Position numbers and translations under genes: made by a program
Shown here: piece by piece, positions 52,181-63,589 of the stretch
Position numbering within the stretch: position 1 is the stretch's first letter
Layout: every line of letters starts with the position of its first letter
NCBI GenBank assembly: GCA_963978895.1
Contig: OZ022238.1
Span: 18,952,871 to 19,016,870, forward strand
Reading direction: 5' to 3'
Source of the DNA: Erpobdella octoculata
Lineage: Eukaryota > Annelida > Clitellata > Hirudinida > Erpobdellidae
DNA length: 64,000 nt
Notes under the pieces: generated by a model
The model's input: only the letters and a program-made list of their open reading frames with translations
The model's database searches: none
Told to the model about the DNA's origin: nothing

Positions 52181-52831
52181 GTTGACAGTTAATCGACTTG
52201 AATTGGAAAGTCGATTATCCTGCGAAGAAGTCGATTATCCTGCGAAGAAGTCGATTATCCTGCGAAGGAGTCGATTATCCTGCGAAGGAGTCGATTATCC
52301 AGCGAAGGAGTCGATTATCCTGCGAAGGAGTCGATTATCCTGCGAAAAAGTCGATTATCCTGCGAATAAGTCGATTATCCTGCCAGTCGATTAACCAGCG
52401 CACGCTTTGCTGTGCATGACAACAAAACGCATCCGCATGGGTCGATATAGGTATATTAACCGAAGTTATCATTGTCTCTGGTCTATTTAAAGATGGCTTC
52501 TTTTTCATTTGGTGGTGTTTTCATATAGATTGTATGCTAAGTACTACTATATCAGCATAATTGCAGTATTATTATCTTAAATTAATTTAAACAATTTCTG
52601 AATTTTTAATTCAAAGTTGGTAATTTTTATTGACTAATAATTCTGTCGCTAGAGTTACATGCTAGATGACCGTAGGCAAGTTTCTGCAGATGCCCACAAG
52701 GCAGACAAAGGAAATGACCGGAGGCGCTCTATAATTATTCATATTGATTAACGACTGAATATTCATAGTGCATAGGCTACTATTAACTGTAGTACTTTTC
52801 TTTGTTTTCTTTATGCTGTAACTTTTACTAG

Positions 52832-53380
52832 CTGATAGGCATTGGTGTGTATGCTCTATCGACCGGTCTCAAAATGTCCAGAAGAACATCGGACAACATT
52901 TCAATTTTTGCTGCAGAAATAGAAGCAATCAAAATAGCTCTTAATCTATATGGAAATCATTTACTTTCATCAAATGCATTAGAATCTGATCCACTACAAA
53001 ATCTTGTAATTTTTACAGATTCTTTAAGTGCCGTCAAAGCATTAGACATTTGTCACAATTTTTCAAAATCTCACTACCAACAATCTGTCGTACAAACTAC
53101 AACTAATCTTTTCAGAAATAGGGTTGTATGCAAGTTGGTCTGGATTCTAAGCCACATTGGCGTGCAGGGTAATAAAACTGGTGACGTTCTTGCCAAAACG
53201 GCAACCACTTACACCGAAATCCATATAGATGTTACCATTGAAACTCCAGAATACAAGAAAATAATCAAATCAAAGATTCTAAAAGAATGGCAAAACACTT
53301 GGAAAACTGTGGAAATTAATGAGTTATACAGAAAACTAGTACCTCTTCCAAGTCTTATTTCTTGGTTATTTTTGACGTAG
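52832..53380 (+). pseudogene. retroelement RNase H domain fragment
   Basis: Reads IGIGVYALSTGLKM, then DNISIFAAEIEAIKIAL (conserved Glu), NLVIFTDSLSAVKAL (conserved Asp), and WILSHIGVQGNKTGDVLAK (His and final Asp regions). It ends in ILKEWQNTW. This is the RNase H carried by I-type non-LTR elements, downstream of RT. The first catalytic Asp strand is missing (5' cut). It could be the piece missing from a relative of the 3189-6300 element. Confidence 0.75.
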
Positions 53381-53754
53381 TGGTCGCCGTTTGATTATTT
53401 TTAAACCGTTGTGGTTTACATGAATATTTTTATTGTCTATGAAGGAATTTTTAATCAATGCAGTTTCTTTTTACAAGTTACCTCAAGGTACAATATTAGC
53501 GGAGTAAAGGCGTATTCATTTCAGGAACTCAATTGCCTCATTTCAACTGATTCTAAAATGGCCAGGCAACATGTGTTTTTAATTTTAATTCTAAACTGAC
53601 CAGGCTATTTGCATAAATGTATACATAAACAAGTAAATTAAAAACGAATTTTTAAAACACAAATTTTGCAATCAATTTTTTCTTATATTACTCTTTTATT
53701 TTATGTTAAAGTCGAAATATCTTAATTATATCGAAATATCGAAATTAATTAAAA

Positions 53755-53960
53755 TTATCTAAATTAATTGACTTATTGTAAAACTAATAATTGAATATTG
53801 CATTGTCTTCTATTTTAAGCATGTATGCAAAATTTGAAAAAATCTATCATCAGGAAGTGACTCAAAAATTGATTGCAAGATTTAAAACAGACAGAGAAAC
53901 AAACAGACAGACAGACAGAGAAACAGAGACGACGAGTTAATAAAAGCATTGGTAATAATA
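53755..53960 (+). repeat. direct repeat, copy 1 (Helitron-tail related)
   Basis: attgacttattgtaaaacta...ggaagtgactcaaaaattga...cgacgagttaataaaagc. It is highly similar to 54175-54365, but lacks the terminal hairpin and CTAG. Confidence 0.75.
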
Positions 53961-54174
53961 ATAAAAATATCATCAAAAAGCATCGAATTTAAATATCTCA
54001 ACTATTTTCATGAAAATTTCGTACACGCTTGAGAATCGCGGTCAGTGAGTGTGGTTAGTGTTAACTTGGTAAAATAGTCTGCCAGTCGGTTAGCGTTTTG
54101 TGGTCAAGAAAACCCTCAAGAAAACCCTCAAGAAAACCCTCAAGAAACCCCTCGATAAAATCCTCAAGAAAATT

Positions 54175-54398
54175 AACTAAATTAATTGACTTATTGTAAA
54201 ACTAATAATTGAATATTGCATTGTCTTCTATCTTGAGCATGTATGCAAAATTTGAAAAAAATCTATCAACAGGAAGTGACTCAAAAATTGATTGCAAGAT
54301 TTGAAACAGACAGAGAAACAGACAGAGAAACAGAGCCGACGAGTTAATAAAAGCATTGGTACAAAAAAGTACCCGGGCGACGCCGGGTTGCCAGCTAG
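54175..54398 (+). mobile_element. Helitron 3' end, copy 2 of the direct repeat
   Basis: The same sequence as 53755-53960 continues here into aaaaaagtacccgggcgacg, ccgggttgccag and CTAG at 54395-54398. It belongs to a different Helitron family from the gagcgggaa-array group: the array is replaced by gacagagaaacagac repeats. Confidence 0.7.
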
Positions 54399-54870
54399 CA
54401 TACATAATAAAAACTATCAGTACGATAGTACAATTCTATAACTGAAAACGTGGGCCGCATCAGAGAATGTGAAACAATCAGGACCAACGTTTTAAACTAT
54501 AATGGTAGCTTTTAGTATTTATGCTAAACAAATGTAAAGCCTGAGAATGTTTTTTGTCTTTTTTGTAGATGAGATAAATGGTTATTTTGTGTGTGTGCCT
54601 TCTGGGCGTATACAGGAACTTGCCTATAGCGCGTAACTCTAGCGACTGAATTATAAACAATTTCAAACTCTCAATTCAAAATTTAGAAAAATTTTAAATA
54701 TATTTTTTTATAATTCAGAAAAATTTCTAATATGTCTTAAATATTGATACTGCAGTACAGTGCTGATATAGAAGTGTTTAGCATATAGTCTATGTAAAAA
54801 CACCACCAAGTGAATAGGCAGCCATCCCGCAAATACACCAGAGAGTTGAATAGGAGCAATGGTCACTTAG
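54399..54870. other. no gene seen
   Basis: Loop sequence of the Foldback-like structure, between the Helitron end and the right arm. Confidence 0.4.
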
Positions 54871-55943
54871 GTTAATATACCTATATAGACCCATGCGGAA
54901 GCGTTTTGTTGTCATGCACAGCAGGGCGTGCGCTGGTTAATCGACTTGCAGGAAAATCGACTTGAAGGATAATCGACTCCTGCGGCAGGATAATCGACTC
55001 CTGCGGCAGGATAATCGACTCCTTCGCATGATAATCGACTCCTTCGCATGATAATCGACTCCTTCGCAGGATAATCGACTCCTTCGCAGGATAATCGACT
55101 CCTTCGCAGGATAATCGACTCCTTCGCAGGATAATCGACTCCTTCGCAGGATAATCGACTCCTTCGCAGGATAATCGACTCCTTCGCAGGATAACAACTA
55201 CGATGTAAATAGGGCTTGGAAGGGTACTACTTACGTTTTCAAAGTCTCTCAAATTACGATAAATGTTTTTTTTTAAATTAAAATTGGTATTAAATTTGTT
55301 TTTTTTATGTTATTGTGACAAAATAAAAATAATACGATTATTTTTCGGCACGGGCCGTCCGTGGGAAACCTTACTAAAGTTCTAGTATAGCGTCATCGGC
55401 CGATTTCGGTGAAAAATGACCGGTTTTTATCGTAAATGATATTTAAAAGAAAACTAAAGATCAATTAAAACATAAGCAATTTAAAAAAATCAGAAATTAT
55501 ATCACTTTAGAACATTTAAAAATTGCTGCCGAAGCTTATGTAGTTCCCGGTGAAGATCTATTTGTCAATAGCGATAGAAGTGAACAGTGGGAATAAAGAA
55601 AAATACAAATTAAACACATTTAGAATAAAAATAGACAGTTTAGGAAAAGAAATTAAACATTTAAATTATAAAAATTAAAACTTAAAAAATAACAGGTTGT
55701 TTTAGAAATACGGGTTGCGTAACCCGCTCCATATCTAAAACAGTTTCTTTAAATGCGACGGTTTTGTCAATATGCCTTAAGACAAATAAAAAACATTAAG
55801 AACAATAAATAACCAGCCGAAAACCAAGAAAAAATAAAATAATATCAAAGTAGAAGTACTCAGTGGCGTAGAAATGGGGGGGGGGGGGTGGACGGGGCAA
55901 ATGCCCCAGGCGGCACTCACGAGGGGGCGGAAAAATTGAGGTC

Positions 55944-56663
55944 ATGAAAAAAGTTGACCCGACCTTTTTAAAAATAAAGGAGGAAAAACTTTTAAAGAGT
56001 CGAATCTTTTGCTCACAACTAAAATCACTTATCTTAGACTCACTGGAGGAACTCCGTGAAGACCAGTCAGAGAACTTGGAGACAAGAGGTGATGCCGGAC
56101 GCCTTTTAGCAAGCATTCTGACCTACAATTTCGTTCCGTATCTTCATTTCTGGGCGCGAGTGCTGAAAGAGATTACCGACTCACAGAAGTACTTACAAAC
56201 TCGTGGCCTAGGACTTGATGCCTGTGCATTAAAGATGCAGTCGCTCTTGTCTTTCCTGGCCGAAAAGAGATATTCTGTTGTTTTAGAGGCTCATGCTGCA
56301 GCTGTTGCGTTTGGTGAGGAAATGGATATTTCCATGGAAAGACGAATAAAAAAAAAGAAACATTTGCCTAGAGAAGAGACAGCAGATATAGGACTGACTA
56401 TGCAACAGGAAATGCGGATAGAACACCTTGAAGTGATGGATCGACTCAACGCCAAAATTTCCAGACGTACGCAAGAGCTCCGCAATCTTAACATTCACTT
56501 TGGCTTTCTGAAAGCAGCCTATCTTCTAGACGTAAATAATGATTCTGCCATGAAGGAGAATGTTAACCCATATATTTGTCTGACAAATACCTATACAGAT
56601 GTGAATGCGACTGACTTGCTTCAAGAGATAAAACGATTTCGAACACATGCTTTTCCGACATAA
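55944..56663 (+). pseudogene. hAT transposase, middle part
   Basis: A 239-codon frame from ATG 55944. It covers charged helical sequence, including ILDSLEELREDQSENLETRG, RGLGLDACALKMQSLLSFL and DRLNAKISRRTQELRNLNIH, which I read as the insertion domain of the hAT catalytic core. The finger and the first catalytic strands are missing. It stops at 56661 in another frame from the C-terminal piece. Confidence 0.65.
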
Positions 56664-56692
56664 CGGGAGAAGACGTTTCACAGTTTGGATCT

Positions 56693-56956
56693 TTGGAGAT
56701 GCTGCAGTGGATTGTGAAGTGGACTCTTATTGAATGCTTACCAAATCTCACTATTCTTCTTCGCATTTTCCTTACGATTGGCGTCTCCGTGGCAAGTTGC
56801 GAACGCAGCTTCTCTAAGCTAAAGCTTATAAAAACGTTTTTCCGATCAACCATGACTCAGAAGCGACTTACAAATTTAGCTATTCTTTCCATAGAAAAGG
56901 AAATTGCTGTAAAACTTGATGCTGATGAAATATTGAGAGATTTTGCAGCCATTTAA
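56693..56956 (+). pseudogene. hAT transposase, C-terminal dimerisation region
   Basis: Reads CLPNLTILLRIFLTIGVSVA, SCERSFSKLKLIKTFFRSTM and RLTNLAILSIEKEIA, the characteristic end of this hAT subfamily. It is separated from 55944-56663 by a frameshift at about 56663-56690. Confidence 0.85.
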
Positions 56957-57339
56957 GCAAGAAAGATGTGATGCTGTACCCTTTCATTCCAGTATATTGC
57001 GTTCCTGTATACTATTCATGCTTACAATGCTATGTACTTTGGTTCAATAACTTCTATTTTGCCAGTTTATAACCAATAAAAAAAGATTCATCGATTCATA
57101 TAAAATATTAAAGGAAATCAGAAAATTCGCGCGAAAATGTGTGAAAATTGCTTGAAATGTTCTTAAACTTAAAAACGGAGTTACACCTAATTGGTGCTAA
57201 TGCACAGGCAAGATAGTTTCGGCGAAAATGCCGAGAAATTTTGTAAAAATTAAGGGCAGCATTCTTCTCTTTCGCCCCTAGTAAAATATTAGGTTACTAC
57301 GCCACTGGAAGTACTTGGTTGTCTTTATTACGGTTTCCA

Positions 57340-57531
57340 CCATATTTCTTGGAGTAGAATTTCTGAGTGACCAGGAAGAGGAGAGCAAGCGTGAGCGAGA
57401 AAGCGATCGAGAGCGGAAAAGTGACCAGGAGCGGGAAAGCGACCGGGAGCGTAAAAGTAAGCGGGAAGGGAAACGGGAGCGAAAGAAAAAAACGATAGAA
57501 AAACCCCGGGCAACGCCGGGTACCCCGCTAG
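57340..57531 (+). mobile_element. Helitron 3' end
   Basis: gagagcaagcgtgagcgaga array, aaaaaccccgggcaacgccg hairpin and CTAG at 57528-57531, followed by T. It lies immediately after the hAT target duplication, inside the TIR element. Confidence 0.8.
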
Positions 57532-57867
57532 TTACGGATAAATTTCTGCTCAGCGCTTTGATTTTTTAAAATTTAAGATGCATATTAAATAATTAAACAA
57601 TTATTTTAAACCCTATAACATTTATTTTTTTTATTTTAATATTTTATTTGTATATTAACTCTTTCATACCTTTCATTCCTTGAATTGTATTATTCCGCGT
57701 ATCAGCATTGCCTTTGGATATTTTTGCTTAAGTCGGTTCTTAGTAAGTTTTTCTGTAAAAAACTTGTTCGTAGTATGTTCTGATAAAGTTCTGAGTTTAT
57801 TCTATTAAACAGTTTTTTAAACCGTGTTTTTATAGAAATCGGCCGATGACGCTATACTAGAACTTTA

Positions 57868-58739
57868 CCTAAAACTTAAACAAAAATTACTCTATTTAAC
57901 AACTGACCTTATAAAGTTTTCGAAACTTCAGCATCAAACTAAATCTACTTCGTTTAACAACCGAGAAAAACGCTATAATATGGCGAAATGCGCGACGAAA
58001 TGACTAGCCGAAAAGCATTATCGTTAATGATTTACGAGCGAGAAGTTGGCTGCTCAGCTGGATCCCCGTACTATGGTGCAAAAAAAATTTCGTGCATTGG
58101 AGTTGTGCTTTAGATCGTTAGAAAGGTATTTAAGAAAGAAATATAATGGTGTAAAAATAAATTTAATATTGCAAAAAATAAAAAAGTTATAGGTGAAAAA
58201 CCGTCGTCGTCCCTTTGTAAATGTATGGAGAGGATTTTTCACTTGCGTTTGGGGCCATGTAGATTAAAATTTTCGACTGCAATGGATTTGTAATTTAATG
58301 CATTGGAAAGACAAATATATTAGCTAAACATAGAAACTAATTTTTTGAAAATAGTCCAACAAATACAAAAGAACTAGACCATTTTCAGCCTTTTGGATAT
58401 TTCTTGTAAGAGCAGTAAGCTGTTTTTTTGAAAGTGACTATCAATCAATCCGCCCTCGATCAGGATTTATCGGATGCACATCCGATGACTAAGGGATGTA
58501 TTTAACAACGCGCGACACTTCAACCCCGGATATAATTAACAACGCATTTTTGCTCATCGGATGCATCCGATTAACATATCCGATGAATTTAACAACGTAC
58601 TTTTCTTTAATTTTATTTGTTTTTCATTTATGGGCACTGTATTATTTTAAATTTGTGCGCTAATAATGAAATACTCGAGAAAACAAGTTTTTTTAAGTAT
58701 TAGTGTTTGGTATTTGCTGTTGGCAGCAATACGATTTTA
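57868..58739. other. no gene; odd atcggatg-rich patch
   Basis: 58440-58600 repeats atcggatg/catccgat palindromic motifs alternating with atttaacaacg three times, suggesting a small inverted-repeat element. Nothing else recognised. Confidence 0.4.
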
Positions 58740-60440
58740 GTTGAGTATTGATTTTTATTTATTTTTATTTATTTGACAAATTTAAAGTGGCGTAAATCAA
58801 ACGACTTCAAGGCCACATACAAAAATGAATAGAACAAAAAGTTAAATTTTCATAAGGTATTGTTTCAATTCTTTTTTAAACATTACAAAATCAGGTGCTG
58901 CTCTTATCTCCAAGGGAAGACTATTCCAAATTTTTGCTGCTGCAGCAGGAAAACTTCTATCACCAGCACTTTTTAGACGAGTAGAGGGAACGAAGAGAAG
59001 AGCTGAAGATGCAGATCTGAGATTCCCCCTTGATTGAATATTACTAATGGGCAAAATTACTTCCATTAAGTATGAAGGAGCCAAACAGTTGAGACATTTA
59101 AAGACTAGTTGAGCTACTTTGAAGATAATTCTACACCTGACGTTCAACCAATGTAGTTCTTGAAGTACTGGAGTGATGTGATCGCAGCGTCTTCGACCGG
59201 TCAAAAGCCTTGCTGCCGCATTCACTGATTGAAGGCGATGAGTCAAGATCTTCGGGAGTCCAACCAGTGTGGAATTACAATAGTCTAGTTTTGAAAACAC
59301 CATTGAAGTAATAAGCAAGTTAAGCGCCAGGGGGGTAGAGATGAAGCAACAGTTTTGATTTGACGTAAGGTTGAAAAGCAGCTTTGGGTGATGCGACTAA
59401 CGTGAGTGTTCATACGCATGTCTGAATCAAAGAAAGCACCCAAATTGCGAACTAAAACAGATGGAGAGATCCAATCTTTACCCATTCTCAGCGGTGCTGC
59501 TTGGAACTTACGTTTCATCCGACTGGTTGACGGCCAAATTACTTCAGACTTGCTTGAATTCAGCTGAAGGCGACTGGAAGACATCCATAGGCTCACATCA
59601 TCAATGCATGTAGAAACTACTGACGAGAGTTCAATTGCCTTAACAGGATCACAATGACCATAGATCTGTGTGTCATCAGCATAAAAGTGCGCACAAAGTC
59701 CATGATTGGAGATAATTTTTTCTAGGTGAGCTATATACATTGTAAAAAGAGTTGGTCCAAGAACTGAACCCTGCGGCACTCCACAGTTAAGTAGCAAAGT
59801 ACCAGAAATGTCCTCTCCAACCCTAACCTGACATTTACGTTCATTAAGGTATGACTCAACCCACTCTAGTGCAGATCCGCAGAAACCAAAGTGTGAGTTT
59901 AGCCGTTGGAGCAGAATAGAGTGATCAACCGTATCGAATGCAGCTGAGAGATCTAAGAGAACTAGCAATGTTATTTTCCCGCTGTCAGCAGCCACCAGAG
60001 CATCAGAAAAAACCTTAAGAACTGCGGTCTCTGTTGAATGATATTGCCGATAAGCCGACTGATGAGGTGGAGAAAGGTTATTACTATCCAAGTAGCTGGT
60101 TATCCTCGAAAGAACAAGCCGTTCTAACAACTTTGAAATGACAAACAGATTGGAGATTGGTCGATAAGAGCTAGCGTCATCACAGTCAAGATTGGGTTTT
60201 TTTAGAACTGGAGTGATGTAGGATGATTTGAAATATTTTGGTAGGTATCCTTCAATGAAGGATTTGTTAAACAAGTTGGTTAAAAAAGGTGCCAGTAAAC
60301 AAGCTGATTTTTTTAGTAGCCAAGTTGGTATCGGATCTAGTAAACATTGTTTGTTTGGAAGACTATTTATAAGTTTGGTCACTTCATCCACATTTGTTGG
60401 CGCAAAAATGTTAAGAGAAGATATTGGTATGGTCAATACT
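58740..60440 (-). mobile_element. CR1/L2-like non-LTR retrotransposon, 5'-truncated
   Basis: The coding strand is minus. It is truncated at 60440, within the RT N-terminal region, and ends with a 3' UTR and an (AAATA)-type tail (about 58745-58780, plus reading tttatttttatttatttg). No endonuclease remains. Confidence 0.85.
58842..60436 (-). pseudogene. CR1/L2-like reverse transcriptase
   Basis: The first frame (60436-59285) has DPIPTWLLKK, SSYRPISNL (about 60170), LLDLSAAFDTVDHSILL (motif A, about 59950), NCGVPQGSVLGPTLF (motif B, about 59780) and HFYADDTQIYG (motif C, about 59690). A frameshift near 59310 moves it to the second frame (59318-58842): LITSMVFSKLDYCNSTLVGL, ITPVLQELHWLNVRCRI and IWNSLPLEIRAAPDF, the CR1/L2 C-terminal signature. 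One frameshift only, so decay is mild. Confidence 0.9.
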
Positions 60441-60689
60441 TTTTCAAGTGCCTATTGGGATTGGTATTGCCAATACAATTTCTGGCTATTGTTAACAACC
60501 CTGATTATCGCTGGCTTTTCATTTATTGCAAATTTTTCTTTTAAAACATTTTTGAATTTATATATGCAAACATCTATATAATTGTATTTGATTTGTTTTT
60601 GTTTTAAAACATATATAATTATGTTTTTACTTAAAAATAATTTATTTAAGAAAGTTGTCAAACTTTACTGAAATGCATAGTCATGAGGA

Positions 60690-60850
60690 GTGAGCATATA
60701 TTTCAAACTCCGGTTTGATTGAATGACGGGAAGTTAGTTAAATTTCACTTTCAATTTTTGCAAACATTCAAGCAAGCAAGCAAGCAAGACCGGCGGTGAA
60801 GTTAATATAAGGGATTTAAAAACATTGGTAATTTTACAAAACTCTTTTTC
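60690..60850 (-). repeat. dispersed repeat copy (family of 9690-10460)
   Basis: Inverse of the 9760-9850 block: aagcaagcaagcaagaccgg at about 60773 and ttagttaaatttcactttc at about 60734. Confidence 0.65.
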
Positions 60851-61834
60851 AAAATATAGCTGTTACTCGAGAACAACTACTAACAATTTAAGAAGTCATG
60901 CCCTATTATTCTTTTGTTAAAATGAAACTTCAAAAAACTACAGTAGGACCTCGTTTATCTCATTTATCTTTTACCATATACAATTATATAATGTTTGAAA
61001 ATCAGAATAACCGCCTAAAACAAAATAAAATAATATGTTAAGGATAGGGAATCCATGCATAATTTTTACGTCGTATGAACTAAAAAATCGTATAAATGAG
61101 GGTTGTATAAAAATGATTATACTACTAATTTGAGTGAAATAACTGCTCAAATTTTTGAAGGTGTTTGAATCTGGCTGTGTCAATAAGAGGAATACAACAA
61201 AGAATGAAAGCGCTGCATGAAAGTTTGAGAATAATCCTGGAAAAAACAAAACAATGGTTTCAGCAAAATCTGATAAGAATATAATATAATTTTCCGTCTT
61301 TTAAGAAAATTTGACAGATACCGATGCTGCTCAAGTTGCGGCAATGCACATACAAACTGCGGCAATGCACATATTGTGGGATTGTAAAAGGATTTGACAA
61401 ACAGCTATCATAGACTGATTCAAGTTAAGACACCAAAGACATCAGCTCTAAGCTACATTATCACAAGAAGCAAAATCTCTTGCAGTTAAGTCCCAAATCA
61501 GACTTCTTTGATGGCTGAAAATGTAAGACTCTTTGTGCCTCAGCGACCAGTGCTGTAGTAAAGGCTTCATTATTGAACAGCACATTACTTGAATAAAAAA
61601 ATGTAAATCTGTGTATTTTAAATTTATCCATTTAATAGATCAGATGCAATGCAAATTCCGCAAAAATGTGCACTGGATGAATTTCCGTGCCTGGCCCGGA
61701 GTGTAGAAAGACGTCAAATTAATTTGTCACAGAGACAGCGAGATAAGTTTGTGCAGTTATTTATTGTTTAATGAGATAGTGTTGGTTATTGGAGCGAAAA
61801 ATATTACCAGGTGGTTGTGAGTTGTATTAAGTAA
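60851..61834. other. no gene seen
   Basis: AT-rich; short minus frames at 60971-61365 have no recognisable domain. Confidence 0.4.
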
Positions 61835-62350
61835 CTAGCGGGGTACCCGGGCTGACCGGGGTTTTTAGAGGTTTTTCTATCGTTTTTCTCTCTTGCTCCC
61901 GTTTACTTCCTCGCTTGCTCTCACGCTCCAGGTCGGTTTCCCGTTCCCGCTTGCTCTCCCGTTCCCGTTCATTCTCCAAGTACCCATTCGCTCTCCCCTT
62001 CCCGTTTCTGCTCGCTCCGCTCATTTTGTTACCGATTTTAATTTTTTTCCACAAAAACATTCCTCTACTTTTTTTATTTTTTTTCAATTTTTTTATTTAG
62101 CAAAATACAAACTAAAATAATTTAAATACAAAATTAAACGAAATGAAGTATTCAAAAGGTTCATCCAAAAGGGATTTACTTCCAGCTAACGGAGACCTAT
62201 ATAAAATAGAAATAATTCAAACCTGAATGCAAACAGAGAAGCAAAAAGTTAACATAATTGACTCTCAAGGTTGTGTGAAAATTTCATCACGATCGGATGA
62301 ACGGTGTAGCAATGCATAAAGGACATACAGACATACATAATCTTAGTTTT
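61835..62350 (-). mobile_element. near-complete non-autonomous Helitron (about 0.5 kb)
   Basis: CTAG at 61838-61835 (minus), a slightly degraded hairpin (plus reading acccgggctgaccgggg), a short purine array, and gagcggagcgagcag. Then come the head segments ctttatgcattgctacacc and ccgatcgtgatgaaat on the minus strand, up to about 62350. It links the head and tail families seen separately elsewhere. The exact 5' TC is uncertain. Confidence 0.7.
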
Positions 62351-62719
62351 AGAGTACATAGATTTGTCCTGTGAGGAATAATTGTTTTATAACTTTTTAT
62401 TCGTCAGATGGCGGGTTCCTCCGTAAATGATGCCTGGTTATTATCTTGTTATTGATTTCATATGAATCAATAGATTTTTTTAAAATCTAAATAACAGATT
62501 GTATTTTTCAAAATTGAACATGAAACTGAAGAGCTACTAGATTCATTTTCTTGTCTCAGCTCTCATCGGCATCTGTTGGAAGCGTAAATTTTTTAATGAG
62601 GCGGGAAATCATGAAAAGAAATGAAAAAAAATTTATTATATTTTTAAAATAGAAATTTTTCAACGTGTGGATGGATGGATGAGTTTGTACTTGAAACGAT
62701 GAGTGAGGTAGTGATAAGA

Positions 62720-62795
62720 TAAATGAATGAATAAATGGACGGACGGATGGATGGATGGATGGATGGATGGATGGATGGATGGATAGATGGATGGC
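62720..62795. repeat. (ATGG)n microsatellite
   Basis: gatggatggatgg repeats, followed by a G-rich run near 62840. Confidence 0.9.
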
Positions 62796-62799
62796 AGCC

Positions 62800-63589
62800 C
62801 CGCAACTAGACGTCATGCTCTGAGGGGCGAGCTATCTCTAAAGGGGGGGGGGCGAAATGAAAATGGCCAAAAACCACTAAAATTATATCGGGAGTTGAAA
62901 AGTTGTAAGTATTATATGTAAAACCAAGGTGCATCAGCAACACCCATATTGTTTATTATTTGTATGACTTCATTTTGTATTTGCTGGAATAGTTTATAAA
63001 AATAAAATGACAAAAAGTGCAATAAATAAAAATAATCAATATTTATCGTAAATCTTTGCATTACAGAATTAATTTTCTGTTTTGTTTTTTAATTTAAACA
63101 CAATCTGTAATTTTATATATGTACACTTCAAGCTTCTATTCTGATATTTTAGGTTTTTGAGGTTGGATAGGCCAACCTGTGGGCCCCTTGAAGTGGTTCA
63201 ACATGTATGGATAAACTACTTCCGGATAGCCCCCTCTCCGGTCATCAGCTATCAGTTTTTATACAGAAAAAATAAAAAAGTGGCTTTGAAAATATTTTGA
63301 AAAAGCAGCTCCGACTAACCCCCCGGTCATCAGTTTTTTGGAGGAAAAATTAAAGAAAGGCTTTAAAAAGTTTTAGATTTTTTTCAAATATAAGTGGGCC
63401 GTGAGAAAAAGTTGCATCCCAAGGTTTTGCTGAGATGTTTGCAGTGATGCGTTAATAAGTTAACCGCATTGGATACAAAATACTAATACACTATATTGCA
63501 GGTGTGTTGATAGATACCCAATATTCCCAATTTTGTGACTATTCCTCAATGCGCGGCTTTAGCCATCTATGTACCAGAATAACGGTTTA
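62800..63589. other. no gene seen
   Basis: AT-rich with G-runs; open frames are short. A cagccccgcaactagacg motif near 62796 is reminiscent of hAT ends, without a partner. Confidence 0.35.

Larger units (their letters stand above)
52190..55195. mobile_element. Foldback-like element 2 (inverted arrays of a 20-bp repeat)
   Basis: The left array (52211-52390) has nine tcgattatcctgcgaaggag units. The right array (54968-55195) has about eleven units of the inverse. Just inside each lies a matching unique arm of about 85 bp: cgcatccgcatgggtcgata at 52427, and its inverse near 54890. The arms thus total about 270-320 bp, mostly of short tandem repeats, as in Foldback/Galileo elements. The loop contains an RNase H fragment, a direct repeat pair and a Helitron end, all apparently passengers. 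Confidence 0.65.
55861..57307 (+). mobile_element. hAT transposon with perfect 8-bp TSD
   Basis: TIR cagtggcgtag at both ends (inverted). GAAGTACT is repeated at 55853-55860 and 57308-57315. It encodes an internally deleted transposase of the ZMYM/TTF-finger-associated hAT type. Confidence 0.92.
55375..57867. mobile_element. TIR element with 32-bp perfect inverted ends, possible TA target
   Basis: Positions 55375-55406 (taaagttctagtatagcgtc...) are the exact inverse complement of 57836-57867. Both outermost dinucleotides are TA, which would fit a Tc1/mariner-type TA duplication, but no transposase of that kind is seen. Interior sequence is mostly later insertions: a hAT (55861-57307) and a Helitron tail (57340-57531). 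Without them the element is about 0.85 kb and non-autonomous. Confidence 0.65.

Noticed and set aside
52182..52419. Repeats encoding SRLSCEGVDYPAKESIIL
   Set aside because: A 20-bp DNA repeat read in three frames gives a 20-residue period automatically; these are arms of the Foldback-like element.
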